DNA from: Streptomyces liliifuscus
GTDB taxonomy: Bacteria > Actinomycetota > Actinomycetes > Streptomycetales > Streptomycetaceae
DNA: 64,000 nucleotides
NCBI RefSeq assembly: GCF_016598615.1
Contig: NZ_CP066831.1
Coordinates: 62,001 to 126,000, forward strand
Direction of reading: 5' to 3'
The notes beneath the pieces are model-generated. The model saw only the letters and a list, made by a program, of their open reading frames with translations. It did no database searches and was not told where the DNA came from. A program made the translations under genes and the position numbers. Shown here one piece after another: positions 53,876-62,133 of this stretch (position 1 is the first letter of the stretch; each line of letters opens with the position of its first letter).

Positions 53876-54283
53876 TCAGGGGTGCGTACGGGTGCTGACG
53901 CGCGGGCCGTTGTACTGGTCGTCGGAGACGTGTTCGAGCCACGTGGCGTCGTCCGTTTCCCACAGGGCGAGGTGGATCATGAACTGGCCGGGCGCGGCAC
54001 CGTGCCAGTGCTCCTCCCCCGGCGGTGTGTCGATGACGTCGCCGGGGTGAGCCTCGATGATGTCGCCGCCGCGGGACTGCACCAGCGCGATGCCCTCGAC
54101 GATGTGGAGGGTCTGGCCCAGGGCGTGGGAGTGCCAGGCGGTGCGGGAGCCGGGTGTGAACCGGACCATGTTGGCCCGCATCCGGGAGGGGGCCTCACCG
54201 CGGTAGATCACGTCGGCGTAGGCGTCGCCGGTGAACCACTCGGCAGGAAGCTTCACGGTGGGAGGCTGCGTCAGCAGTTCCAT
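53876..54283 (-). CDS. Cupin-domain protein
   Basis: 135 aa, ATG 54283. Single cupin: FTPGSRTAWHSHALGQTLHIVEGIALVQ (near 42-70) with two His and a Gln/Glu-side position, then GDVIDTPPGEEHWHGAAP (near 80-97) with the third His. Similar to the (R)-mandelonitrile-lyase/quercetinase-like small cupins that often travel with carboxymuconolactone-decarboxylase-like proteins, as here (next gene upstream). Likely binds Mn or Fe; reaction unknown. Confidence 0.85.
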   Translation of the reverse strand: MELLTQPPTVKLPAEWFTGDAYADVIYRGEAPSRMRANMVRFTPGSRTAWHSHALGQTLHIVEGIALVQSRGGDIIEAHPGDVIDTPPGEEHWHGAAPGQFMIHLALWETDDATWLEHVSDDQYNGPRVSTRTHP

Positions 54284-54350
54284 GGTGCGTCGTCCCTCTG
54301 GTGTGGCGGTGTGGGGAGAGCCCGCGACGTGGGGTGCGGGCGGAGAGGCA

Positions 54351-54683
54351 TCAGCCGGACTGGTCGGACTTCTCCACGATTTCCTTGAGCTGGGTCATCG
54401 CGGTCATGGCGTTGGGCCATCCGGTGTAGAAGGCCAGATGGGTGATGGCCTCGATCAGCTCGTCCTTGGTCACGCCGTTCTCCAGCGCCTTGCCGAGGTG
54501 GAAGCCGAGCTGGTCGGTCCTGTACAGGGCGGCGAGAGCGGTGACGGTGACCAGGCTGCGGTCTCGCGGGGACAGACCCGGCCGCTCCCAGATGTCGCCG
54601 AAAAGGACGGCGTCGGTCACCTCCGCGAGCTTGGGGGCGAACTCCTGGATGGCCGGCGGCGCGAACTTCTTCCGTTCGGACAT
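54351..54683 (-). CDS. Carboxymuconolactone-decarboxylase-like protein (AhpD fold)
   Basis: 110 aa, ATG 54683. CMD helices: VTDAVLFGDIWERPGLSPRDRSLVTVTALAAL (near 22-53), LGFHLGKALENGVTKDELIEAITHLAFYTGWPNAMTAM. The His-containing GFHLGKALENG and HLAFYTGWP segments are of the true CMD type; the CxxC peroxidatic pair of AhpD is absent. Could decarboxylate a lactone from ring cleavage, or act as a small redox/isomerase protein together with the cupin. Begins 37 bases after the truncated hydrolase. Confidence 0.87.
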   Translation of the reverse strand: MSERKKFAPPAIQEFAPKLAEVTDAVLFGDIWERPGLSPRDRSLVTVTALAALYRTDQLGFHLGKALENGVTKDELIEAITHLAFYTGWPNAMTAMTQLKEIVEKSDQSG

Positions 54684-54720
54684 GGGGTAGTGCTCCTCGC
54701 GTGTTTTCGGGTGGGGGGAT

Positions 54721-55540
54721 TCAGGCTGCCCGGCCTTTGGCCGCGATCATCAGCAGCGGGCGCGGAGCGAGGCTCTCGATGCCGGCGAAGGAGTCGTACC
54801 GGGCAATCTGGTCGACGCTGCGCGGCACCACCCATGCGTTCCCGGACCATGCGTGTGCACCGTGCGCAGCGCGGTCGTACTCGTGACCCTGCCGGAGACG
54901 GCCCGGCGCCGTTTCGTCGACCTCCTCGGGCACGATGTGTTCGATGACCGCCGGCTCGCCCAGGGGCCCCTCCGTGCGGAGCTGGCCGGCACGGGCGACC
55001 AGTTCGCTGAAGAAGAAGACCGAGGGGTCCCTACCGTCGCTGAGCCCGTCGCGCAGCAAGCTGCCGACATCGGCGGCGCTGACGGTGCCGGTGGCCTTGA
55101 TGCGCTGGTCACTCACGGCGGCGTTCGCAGCGTGGCCGCCGCCGGTGGAAATGCCCAGCACACCGATGCGTTCGGAGTCGACGTCCTGCCGAGTGCTCAG
55201 GTAGCTGACGGCCCTGTTGATGTCCTCCGCTCGCTGGAACGGGTTCTCCAGGAAATGAGGTTCGCCCTCACTCGCGCCCTGGTAGGCGGCGTCGAAGGCG
55301 AGGACTGCGTAGCCGTGCTCGGCCAGCCGCTGAGCGTAGAGGCCGGCGGCCTGCTCCTTCACCCCACCCCACGGATGGACGACCACGATCGCGGGCATCG
55401 GGCTGTCGGCAGGGACAACTGGAGTGTGCAGGTGACCGGCCGGCGTCGGGCCATTACTGAGGAACGTGAAATCCGTCCGCACTGTCTCTATCTCGCCTCC
55501 TCCGCCTGCTGCATGGAAATCCGGAATATCGGTGCCATTC
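54721..55540 (-). pseudogene. Alpha/beta hydrolase (DLH-like), 3'-truncated with doubtful start
   Basis: Reads GTDIPDFHAAGGGGEIETV, AIVVVHPWGGVKEQAAGLYA, AFDAAYQGASEGEPHFLENP, IGVLGISTGGGHAANAAVSD, then ends abruptly RPLLMIAAKGRAA. The intact paralogue at 61222-62133 continues ~60 more residues past the matching LLIAG, including the catalytic His (EGATHIAMYD). Here that His is missing. The natural start is also damaged: a ribosome-like GGGAGAG precedes AATGGCACC, where relatives would start ATGGGCACC, suggesting a lost G at about 55538. The frame is otherwise open to 55656. Divergent from XRE1. Confidence 0.7.
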
Positions 55541-55686
55541 GGAAAGTAATTCTCTCCCAGGGGTTGGCCGTCCCGCTTGTTCGGGTGAATAATTTCCGCA
55601 GGCCGATTCTGGTCGCCGAACACGCCATCGACCCTGCCACCTTCACAGGAACCCACAAAGGGGAGAATTCCATCCTCGGAATCACT

Positions 55687-55716
55687 TATCCAGGGGAGAA
55701 ATCCTTACCCCCTCCC
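55687..55716. promoter_or_regulatory. XRE-linked GGGGAGAAA-CCCC box, upstream of XRE1
   Basis: TATCCAGGGGAGAAATCC then TTACCCCCTCC, 30-60 bases before the XRE1 start and facing the truncated hydrolase. Same type as boxes at 56650, 61041 and 62221. Confidence 0.55.
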
Positions 55717-55745
55717 GGAGGCCGAGCGGTGCAACACTGGCTGTC

Positions 55746-56591
55746 ATGACCAGCGACGCGCATTTGAACGAGCTGGGATCATTCCTCAAGGCGCGGAGGG
55801 CCGAGTTGAGCCCGCGCACCGTAGGCCTGCCCGACACCGGTGGGCGGCGAGTGCCCGGCCTGCGCAGGGAGGAGGTCGCCCTGCTCGCCGCCATCAGCAC
55901 CGACTACTACACACGGCTGGAGCAGGGCCGCATCCAGCCGTCCGCGTCAGTGCTGTCCACCCTGGCCCACGTCCTGCATCTGTCCGATCACCAGCGTGAC
56001 CACCTGTTCGAGCTGGCCGACCGACAGGGGGCACGACACCGCCGCCCGGCGGCACAGAAGGCGCACCCGCAGTTGCGCCGCCTGCTCGACGATCTCACCG
56101 CGAGTCCCGGCGTGGTGATCGGCCGCCGTATGGACATCCTGGCGTGGAATCCGCTCGCCGCCGCCCTGCTCACCGACTTCGCGAAGGTGCCGGAAGACAA
56201 GCGGAACTGCGCCCGTATCCTCTTCACCGACCCGTCCATGCGGACGCTGTACGCGGACTGGCGTGCGGTCGCCCGTGGCTGCGTGTCCCATCTGCGCATG
56301 ACGGCCGCCAAATACCCGGACGATCCGCGGCTGACCGGTCTGGTCGGCGAACTCTCCATGCAGGACAGCGACTTCGGGCAATGGTGGGGAAGCCGTCGTG
56401 CGCCGTCGCGCAGCTTGGGCATGAAGAGGTTCCACCACCCCCTCGTGGGCGAACTCGTCCTCGACTGGAACACCTTCACCTGCGGCAGCGATCCCGATCA
56501 GGAACTCGTCGTCTGGACGGCGGAGCCCGGCACATCGTCGTACGACGGACTGCGCGACCTCGCCTCACGGGCCGCCGGTCAGGCCGACTGA
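55746..56591 (+). CDS. XRE regulator with MmyB-like ligand domain (XRE1)
   Basis: 281 aa, ATG 55746. HTH at residues ~5-75: LNELGSFLKARRAELSPRTV, VPGLRREEVALLAAISTDYYTRLEQGR. Then the MmyB-like PAS-type ligand domain (DILAWNPLAAALLTDFAKVP near 130; ARILFTDPSMRTLYADW; HPLVGELVLDWNTFTCGSDP near 235). The RREEVA and WNPLA...LLTDF motifs define this actinobacterial family, thought to bind a fatty-acid-like ligand. The leader TGCAACACTGGCTGTC right before the ATG is shared with XRE2. Divergent from a hydrolase. Confidence 0.92.
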   Translation: MTSDAHLNELGSFLKARRAELSPRTVGLPDTGGRRVPGLRREEVALLAAISTDYYTRLEQGRIQPSASVLSTLAHVLHLSDHQRDHLFELADRQGARHRRPAAQKAHPQLRRLLDDLTASPGVVIGRRMDILAWNPLAAALLTDFAKVPEDKRNCARILFTDPSMRTLYADWRAVARGCVSHLRMTAAKYPDDPRLTGLVGELSMQDSDFGQWWGSRRAPSRSLGMKRFHHPLVGELVLDWNTFTCGSDPDQELVVWTAEPGTSSYDGLRDLASRAAGQAD

Positions 56592-56649
56592 CGTAACGGT
56601 GTGATCCGGCTCGCCGAGTCGGCAAAGACCGGGTGACTGTCAGACACTA

Positions 56650-56680
56650 GGAGAAAACCCTCCCCCTCACTTTTCGGGTG
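56650..56680. promoter_or_regulatory. XRE-linked box upstream of XRE2
   Basis: GGAGAAAACCCTCCCCCTC then ACTTTTCGGGTG, 22-52 bases before the XRE2 ATG. The following TGCGACACTGGCTG repeats the XRE1 leader. Confidence 0.55.
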
Positions 56681-56701
56681 AACGCTGCGACACTGGCTGC
56701 T

Positions 56702-57571
56702 ATGTACAGCAAAGAACATTTGCCTGAACTAGGAGAGTTCCTCAGGGAGTGCCGAGCCCAACTCAGCCCGCGGACCGTGGGCCTGCCCGAGTCCGGGGCC
56801 TCCCGGCGCGTGCCGGGGCTGCGCCGCGAGGAGGTCGCCCAACTCGTGGGAATCAGCACCCACTCCTACGCGCGGTTGGAGCAGGGGCGTGCCCCTGTGC
56901 CGCGGTCGGTGCTCGCCGCGCTCGTCCGTGTCCTGCACCTCGACGACGACCAGCGTGACCACCTGTTCGAGCTGGCCGCGAGTGGCGAGTGCGAACCGCG
57001 CCGCCGCCCGGCGCAGAAGGTCCACCCGCAGCTCAGGCGCATCCTGGACGAGCTGCCGACGACCCCCGCGCTCGTCCTGGGCCGACACTTGGACATCCTC
57101 GCCTGGAACCCTCTGGCAGCTGCTCTGCTCACCGACTTCGACCGGATCCCGGAGAGGAAGCGCAACTACGCCCGGCTGCTCTTCACCGACCCCGCCTTCC
57201 GGGAGCTCTACCTCGACTGGAGGACGAACGCCCGGACCTGCGTCGCCCACCTGCGCCTGGAGGCCTCCAGGCGCCCTGGCGACCCGGGCATGGCCGCACT
57301 CGTCGGCGAGCTGTCGGTGGCCGACGCCGACTTCCGGCAGTGGTGGGCAGGCCGCCAGATGACCGGCCTGCGGATGGGCACCAAGAGGCTGCGACACCCA
57401 CTCGTCGGCGACCTCACCCTCGACTGGGACAGCCTGACCTGCACAGCCGACCCCACACAGAAGCTGGTGATCTCGACCGCCGATCCCGGGACCCCGTCCC
57501 ATGACGGGCTGCTCTTCCTGGCGTCGTGGACCGCGGACCCGCACACGCCGGCCCGGGACGCGGCAGCTTGA
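56702..57571 (+). CDS. XRE regulator with MmyB-like ligand domain (XRE2)
   Basis: 289 aa from ATG 56702, chosen by alignment of the 5' leader with XRE1; the frame opens at 56678. LPELGEFLRECRAQLSPRTV, VPGLRREEVAQLVGISTHSYARLEQGR, then DILAWNPLAAALLTDFDRIP and HPLVGDLTLDWDSLTCTADP. Colinear with XRE1 (tandem paralogue) but with changes in the recognition helix (STHSYAR for STDYYTR) and a longer C-terminus. Followed by a hairpin at 57622-57661. Confidence 0.92.
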   Translation: MYSKEHLPELGEFLRECRAQLSPRTVGLPESGASRRVPGLRREEVAQLVGISTHSYARLEQGRAPVPRSVLAALVRVLHLDDDQRDHLFELAASGECEPRRRPAQKVHPQLRRILDELPTTPALVLGRHLDILAWNPLAAALLTDFDRIPERKRNYARLLFTDPAFRELYLDWRTNARTCVAHLRLEASRRPGDPGMAALVGELSVADADFRQWWAGRQMTGLRMGTKRLRHPLVGDLTLDWDSLTCTADPTQKLVISTADPGTPSHDGLLFLASWTADPHTPARDAAA

Positions 57572-57621
57572 CCGGGACAGGGACAGTCGGCTCGCGCCGT
57601 CGTGCCCGTCCTGAACGAGGT

Positions 57622-57661
57622 GGCGGGGCCGGGCCGGCGTGTATGCCGTCCCGGCCCCGCC
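57622..57661. terminator. Hairpin after XRE2
   Basis: 12-bp perfect stem GGCGGGGCCGGG / CCCGGCCCCGCC with a 16-base loop, 50 bases after the XRE2 stop. Confidence 0.7.
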
Positions 57662-57773
57662 GTGGTTCACCGCGCCGAGCGGACGGCGTGCCCGATGGTG
57701 GGCGCTGTCTCTGTCAGTTCCGATGCGTTCACCCCAGTGGGTTCCATCCGTCGGTACCGGCCAGGTACTTCTC

Positions 57774-57842
57774 GCGCATACCCGGAAAAGGGGAGGGTTT
57801 TTGGCTGGGAGGCGGTCATAGCGGGGACGAAACCCTCCCCCA
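57774..57842. promoter_or_regulatory. Pair of XRE-linked boxes in opposite orientation
   Basis: CGCATACCCGGAAAAGGGGA with GGGTTTT following (57774-57801), and GAAACCCTCCCCCATG (57828-57843). CGCATACC.GGA.AA also occurs near the 61 kb box on the opposite strand. No intact gene follows. Confidence 0.4.
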
Positions 57843-58105
57843 TGACACCAGCAACGACGAGAGAGGCCAGCCCCTCGCCGTCGTGCTATGGCACGCCGAG
57901 GAGAGCAAGCGCGTGGGGCAGTCTGAGACACGATCATCCAGAGGGCGGAACGAGCGGTCTGGTCCGAGCACCCAGACGGCAGGGGCGAGGGCGAAGCATC
58001 TGAGCTGCCATGACCACGGCCGTCCAGCCGTCCGTCGCTCACAGCACCCTCGCGGCGGCCGAGCCGATCGCGCCGCGACTCCTGGCTGTCCAGGTCAGCT
58101 CTGAC

Positions 58106-58139
58106 GAGGGGTGAGGACTTCTCCCCCTGTGGACATACG
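58106..58139. promoter_or_regulatory. XRE-linked box beyond the XRE3 stop
   Basis: GAGGGGTGAGGACTTCTCCC then CCTGTGGACATACG; resembles the 61041 box (GAGGGGTAGGAAATTTCCCC then CCTGTCTACCG). It lies in the gene-poor gap 3' of XRE3. Confidence 0.45.
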
Positions 58140-58150
58140 TCGGAGGGGGC

Positions 58151-59020
58151 TCAGGTGGCGGTGTCGGAGGTCGTCGGCTTCTGGTCCGCGGCCCAGGAGG
58201 CCAGGAGGCGCAGCCCGTCGTGGGACGGGGAGCCGGGTTCGGCGTTCCACACGATGATGTGCTGGTCGGGGTCCGTGCCACAGGTGAGCGTGTTCCAGTC
58301 GAGCGTCAGCTCACCCACCACCGGGTGACGAAGCTTCTTGACGCCCTTGCCCCGCATCGCGACATCGTGTTCGGTCCACCACTGCCGGAACTGCGCGTCA
58401 CGGGCGGAGAGCTCCTCGACCAGAGCGGCGAGGCGCGGTTCGCCGGGGTAGCGCGCACTCTCCATGCGCAACTGCGCGATGGCGAGGCGGGTGACCTCCT
58501 CCCAGTCGGCATACAGCTCACGCATCCAGGGTTCGGTGAACAGCAGCCGGAGGAACACGCGCTCAGGCTCCGGATAGCGCCCGAAATCGGTCCACAGCGC
58601 GGCGGCGAGCTGGTTCCAGCCCAGGATGTCGGTGCGTCGGCCGATGACGAAAGCCGGTGAGGCGGTGAGATCGTCCAGCATGCGCTGCAACTGCGTATCC
58701 ACCTGTTGGCGATCGCCTGACGTGGGCGGACGCAACCTCTCTTTCGCCGCGAGGTCGAAGAGGTAGGTGCGCTGGTCGTCGTTCAGGCGGAGTGCCTGGG
58801 CGATCTCGTCGAGGAGGGGAGCCGATGCCTGGAGCCGGCCCTGCTCGATCCGCGTGTAGTACTCGGTGCTGATCGCGGCGAGAAGCGCCACTTCCTCACG
58901 GCGCAGACCGCTCACACGCCGCCGTTGCCCTCCGCGCAGACCGACCTCGGAAGGGCTGAGTTCGCCACGGCGGGCCTTGAGGAACTCACCCAGCTCGTTC
59001 AGATGAGGGTTGCGGTTCAT
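58151..59020 (-). CDS. XRE regulator with MmyB-like ligand domain (XRE3)
   Basis: 289 aa, ATG 59020. LNELGEFLKARRGELSPSEV, VSGLRREEVALLAAISTEYYTRIEQGR, then DILGWNQLAAALWTDFGRYP, TEPWMRELYADWEEVTRLAI and HPVVGELTLDWNTLTCGTDP. Third member of the family in the window, opposite in direction to XRE1 and XRE2. A short CCCCCTCACAGCGC element about 26 bases upstream of its ATG also occurs upstream of the flavodoxin gene. Likely regulates the minus-strand DJ-1/SnoaL/flavodoxin genes upstream of it or their kin. Confidence 0.92.
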   Translation of the reverse strand: MNRNPHLNELGEFLKARRGELSPSEVGLRGGQRRRVSGLRREEVALLAAISTEYYTRIEQGRLQASAPLLDEIAQALRLNDDQRTYLFDLAAKERLRPPTSGDRQQVDTQLQRMLDDLTASPAFVIGRRTDILGWNQLAAALWTDFGRYPEPERVFLRLLFTEPWMRELYADWEEVTRLAIAQLRMESARYPGEPRLAALVEELSARDAQFRQWWTEHDVAMRGKGVKKLRHPVVGELTLDWNTLTCGTDPDQHIIVWNAEPGSPSHDGLRLLASWAADQKPTTSDTAT

Positions 59021-59045
59021 GATTTGCAGCCTCGCACAAAAGCCC

Positions 59046-59060
59046 GGCGCTGTGAGGGGG
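59046..59060. promoter_or_regulatory. XRE-linked half box upstream of XRE3
   Basis: GGCGCTGTGAGGGGG (reverse complement CCCCCTCACAGCGCC). The same CCCCTCACAGCGC string occurs at 61033-61046 before the flavodoxin gene. Confidence 0.45.
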
Positions 59061-59194
59061 AGAGATCGTGCCTATGTTGGGCTTTACCTATATACGAGAA
59101 GGGTTCGGCTCCGAACTGCAAGGCAGCGGGCGTACGAGGACTCGGCGGCCCGGAGTCGCCCACCGGGCCGCCGAGGAAGAGCACAGGACCGTCG

Positions 59195-59893
59195 TCAGCT
59201 CAGTGCCTTGAGCACTTCCTGGGCCAGCGGGACCGCCGAGCCCGGGTTCTGGCCGGTGTACAGGGTGCGGTCGAACTCGACGTGCGCGGAGAACGGCTCG
59301 GCCTCGCGGTAGTCCGCCCCGAGTTCGTTGACGAGGCGGTCCTGCAACAGCCACTTCGCGCGGTCCGCGAGACCGTTCTGCTTCTCCTCGGCGTTGGAGA
59401 GGCCGGTCATCCGGTAGCCGGAGAAAGGGGACGTCCCGTCGGGACCGATGGTGGCCAGCAGCGCCGCGGGGCCGTGGCACACCAGGGACACCAGCTTGCC
59501 CGAGGCGAGCCACTCGGTCAGCAGCTTGCCGGAGGCGGCGTTGTCGGGCAGGTCCTCCATCGGACCCCAGCCGCCGGGGTAGAAGACGGCCACGTAGTCG
59601 TCGATGTTGACGTCCTCGATACGCATCGGGTGCGCCAGCTCGGTCGCCTCGTGCAGGGCGGTGCGCATGCGCTCGGCGCCTTCCTCGCCACCGTTGAACT
59701 CCGCGGTGAGGCTGAGCGCGTCCGCCGTGGGCGGCACGCCGCCGGGTGTCGCCGCCGCGATCTCGTATCCGCCCTCCTTGAAGACCTGGTACGGGCCGAT
59801 TGCTTCCTCGGCCCAGAAGCCGGCCGGCTGCCGGGTTCCGTCGGCCAGCGTCCAGTGGTCGGACGCGGTGATCACGAAGAGGATCTTCGCCAT
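59195..59893 (-). CDS. DJ-1/PfpI-family protein (glutamine-amidotransferase-like class I)
   Basis: 232 aa from ATG 59893 with GGAGA 6 bases upstream; the open frame before it crosses the neighbouring gene. DJ-1 fold: MAKILFVITASDHWTLADGT, GYEIAAATPGG, YVAVFYPGGWGPMEDLPDN (conserved acid/GG, near 95), LVSLVCHGPAALLATIG with the nucleophile-elbow Cys near 137. The HchA-like subgroup with C/H and an early Glu suggests glyoxalase III or deglycase-type activity on methylglyoxal-like aldehydes. Downstream partner of the SnoaL-like gene (29-base gap). Confidence 0.9.
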   Translation of the reverse strand: MAKILFVITASDHWTLADGTRQPAGFWAEEAIGPYQVFKEGGYEIAAATPGGVPPTADALSLTAEFNGGEEGAERMRTALHEATELAHPMRIEDVNIDDYVAVFYPGGWGPMEDLPDNAASGKLLTEWLASGKLVSLVCHGPAALLATIGPDGTSPFSGYRMTGLSNAEEKQNGLADRAKWLLQDRLVNELGADYREAEPFSAHVEFDRTLYTGQNPGSAVPLAQEVLKALS

Positions 59894-59922
59894 GGGGCTC
59901 TCCTGGTACTGGGTGGTGGTTC

Positions 59923-60315
59923 TCAGCCCTTGAGGGCTTCCTGGAGGACGTGACTGTCGGCGGCCTGCCGCATGCTGACTGCCTTGCCGTCGCGGACGGT
60001 CCACAGGTGGATGAACCGGACGTCGGCCGTGTCGCCGGACTCCGTCTCGGCGTGGTAGTGCCCGGACACGAAGACATGGCCTTCGTCGTCCGCGTAGAAC
60101 TCCTCGGGCACCGCGCCGAAGGACACGATGTTCGGCATCGGGGTGCCGAAGAAGTCCTTCGCCACGCTGTCCCAGCCGTGGTACACGCCACTGTTCGGGA
60201 AGCCCGGGGTGATGTCCCAGACGAGGTCCGGGGCCATGACCTCCTTGGTGACCTCGGGCGACATCCGGGATTCGTAGACCCGACGGATGATGGCGAGGGC
60301 GAGGGAGTCGGACAT
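59923..60315 (-). CDS. SnoaL/NTF2-like protein
   Basis: 130 aa, ATG 60315. ALAIIRRVYESRMSPEVTKEVMAPDLVWDITPGFPNSGVYHGWDSV at the N-terminus, then FVSGHYHAETESGDTADVRFIHLWTVRDGKAVSMRQAADS. Nuclear-transport-factor-2-like cone with an internal hydrophobic pocket; family members isomerise or dehydrate small cyclic compounds or have no known reaction. Lies between flavodoxin and DJ-1 genes in one minus-strand run, so a stress-related small-molecule role is inferred. Confidence 0.82.
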   Translation of the reverse strand: MSDSLALAIIRRVYESRMSPEVTKEVMAPDLVWDITPGFPNSGVYHGWDSVAKDFFGTPMPNIVSFGAVPEEFYADDEGHVFVSGHYHAETESGDTADVRFIHLWTVRDGKAVSMRQAADSHVLQEALKG

Positions 60316-60374
60316 GGATTGCTCCTTGCGAGGGGGGTGGTGGTGGATCGGATACGGGAACGAAAGTCCTGTGA

Positions 60375-60974
60375 TCAGGCGGCGAGGGCGGTCCGCCCGG
60401 CGCGGAAGATCGCGGCCTGGCGCGCAACGCGCGCACCCAGGTACTCCGCGGTGGCGATGTCCGACTTGTGGACCGCTTCCGGTCCGGCATCGGTGGGGCT
60501 CTGGGCGCCGGCACCCATGAAGAAGCCCAGCCGGTTGATGTCGTCCTCGCTGCCCTTGGTGGAGTCCCAGCCCGGCATCAGACCCAGGCTGATCCAGTGC
60601 ATGCCGTGCTGGGCTGCCAGGGTGGCGAAATAGCCGAGGGTGGATGACTTGTCGCCGCTCTTGGCGCCGGAGTTGGTAAAGCCCGCGGCGAGTTTGTCGA
60701 CCCAGGTGTGGGAGAACCAGCGCCTACTGCTGGCCTCGGCGAACGCGTGGAAGGCCGCCGAAGCGGTACCCATGTATGTGGCGGCGCCGAAGATGATCGC
60801 GTCAGCGGCGTCCAACTGCGCCCACTGCTCGTCCGTGATGGTGTCGACGGAGATCAGGACCACCTCCGCGCCGGCTCCCGCCGCGCCACGCGCCACGGCT
60901 TCGGCGACAACGGCCGTGTGGCCGTAACCCGAATGAAAGGCAACGGCGATCGTGGTGCGGCTTGAATGGGACAT
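60375..60974 (-). CDS. Flavodoxin-family NAD(P)H:quinone oxidoreductase (WrbA-like)
   Basis: 199 aa, ATG 60974. FMN-binding loop VAFHSGYGHTAVVAEAVARGA near 11-31, DAADAIIFGAATYMGTASAAFHAF near 54-78, KLAAGFTNSGAKSGDKSSTLGYFATLAAQHGMHWIS near 94-129. The Gly/His SGYGHT loop and the GMHW motif are WrbA-like. Expected to reduce quinones by two electrons, preventing redox cycling. Its upstream region carries an extended XRE-linked box with a perfect GGAAATTTCC palindrome. Confidence 0.88.
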   Translation of the reverse strand: MSHSSRTTIAVAFHSGYGHTAVVAEAVARGAAGAGAEVVLISVDTITDEQWAQLDAADAIIFGAATYMGTASAAFHAFAEASSRRWFSHTWVDKLAAGFTNSGAKSGDKSSTLGYFATLAAQHGMHWISLGLMPGWDSTKGSEDDINRLGFFMGAGAQSPTDAGPEAVHKSDIATAEYLGARVARQAAIFRAGRTALAA

Positions 60975-61032
60975 GATGATCGGGCTCCTCGAAAGTCTCT
61001 ATTCGGTATGACCGAGCATTCCACCGGAAGAG

Positions 61033-61083
61033 CGCGCTGTGAGGGGTAGGAAATTTCCCCCTGTCTACCGTTCTCCAGGTATG
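61033..61083. promoter_or_regulatory. XRE-linked box upstream of the flavodoxin gene
   Basis: GTGAGGGGTAGGAAATTTCC then CCCTGTCTACCGTTCTCC. Contains the perfect palindrome GGAAATTTCC (61049-61058). On the opposite strand its order GGAGAnnGGTAnnCAGGGG matches the 62221 box. Confidence 0.6.
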
Positions 61084-61221
61084 CGATTCCGGTCGGATCG
61101 CCGGGCCCTGCAGACCGGCCCGCCCCGCGCCCGCGTACGCGTGGTACGCCAGTTGCAGTTCGCTGTCGCCGCTAGTCGGAGGCCGGATTCCGCGCATACT
61201 CGACTGGTGCATTGCAGACCA

Positions 61222-62133
61222 TTAGAGGACGGCGAAAAAATCGACCATCCTGGGGATCGCCTGGTCCACGTACTCGGGCACGTCGTACATTGCGATATGA
61301 GTTGCGCCCTCGACGACGAACAACTCCTTCGGCCCCTTGGAAAGCTCGTAGGCCTGGTCGCTGAATATTCTTGTGTCCGCCTTACTCCCTGCGATGAGGA
61401 GCATCGGCTGGGTCAGCAGATCCGGAATCTGATCGAATGCCGAGAAGGCGAACATCTTGTCCATGCTAGTCAGCAGGAAACGGCCCTTCGAATTGGGATG
61501 CTGACCTCGCGGCGTCCTGTAGTAGTCGTACCCTTCACGCAGAAGGTCCGGCGTGTTTTCGTTGATCTCGTCCAGTGTTTCAGGGACGAACGGGGCGTAG
61601 AGCGGTTCCGCTCCTCGCGCTTCCGCCGTGCGCTGGTTGGCTACCATTTCCAGCGTTCCGATCTGCTCAGCCACCGGTGACAGATGCCCCAGAAATCCCC
61701 TGGAACCCTCGCCCATCGGAGCTGCGCTGACCGTAGCCACTGCCTTGAAGCGACGTTCGGTCTGGGCCACGCTGATCGCATAGCCACCGCCGGCACAAAT
61801 GCCGAAGACACCCATGCGCTCCGGGTCGACGAACGGAAGCGTGGTGAGGAAGTCAGCTGCACAGCGGGCGTCTTCCACCCGGGTCGGCGGGTCTTCCAGG
61901 AGGCGGGGTTCGCCGCCGCTGGCCCCCTGAAAGGAGGAGTCGTAGACGACAGTGACGAACCCGTGCTCAGCGAGCTTCTCGGCGTAGTGGCCGATGGTCT
62001 GTTCCTTCACTCCCCCAGCCGGATGAATTCCGACGAGCGCCGGATACTTCTCGTCTTCGCTGAAGTTTTTCGGCAGATGAAGATGTCCCGCAATTTCCAC
62101 TGCCTTGTTCCTGAACGAAACAGTTTCAACCAT
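61222..62133 (-). CDS. Alpha/beta hydrolase, DLH-like (intact paralogue)
   Basis: 303 aa, ATG 62133. ALVGIHPAGGVKEQTIGHYAEKLAEHGF (oxyanion, near 32-59), VYDSSFQGASGGEPRLLEDP near 63, MGVFGICAGGGYAISVAQTE near 106. The nucleophile position reads GICAGG (Cys instead of the GxSxGG of the 54.7 kb copy), as in dienelactone-hydrolase-type enzymes. Acid in LLIAGSKADTRIF near 250 and His in EGATHIAMYDVPEY near 280. Probably a lactone or ester hydrolase controlled through the 62.2 kb box. Confidence 0.85.
   Translation of the reverse strand: MVETVSFRNKAVEIAGHLHLPKNFSEDEKYPALVGIHPAGGVKEQTIGHYAEKLAEHGFVTVVYDSSFQGASGGEPRLLEDPPTRVEDARCAADFLTTLPFVDPERMGVFGICAGGGYAISVAQTERRFKAVATVSAAPMGEGSRGFLGHLSPVAEQIGTLEMVANQRTAEARGAEPLYAPFVPETLDEINENTPDLLREGYDYYRTPRGQHPNSKGRFLLTSMDKMFAFSAFDQIPDLLTQPMLLIAGSKADTRIFSDQAYELSKGPKELFVVEGATHIAMYDVPEYVDQAIPRMVDFFAVL

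Larger units (their letters stand above)
57572..58150. other. Gene-poor region between XRE2 and XRE3
   Basis: 579 bases. It holds a terminator (57622-57661), three XRE-type boxes (57774, 57828, 58106) and no convincing gene. A 32-codon open frame at 58010-58108 (MTTAVQPSVAHSTLAAAEPI...) has no ribosome site. The paired boxes suggest promoters for genes that were lost or moved. Confidence 0.5.

Noticed and set aside
51473..54388. A 971-codon open frame on the plus strand
   Set aside because: It runs antisense across the SnoaL-DUF2255, Zn-ADH and cupin genes, has low-complexity composition typical of the reverse of GC-rich genes, and shows no family motif.
58010..58108. A 32-codon frame beginning MTTAVQPS
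   Set aside because: No ribosome site, no family resemblance; not listed as a gene.
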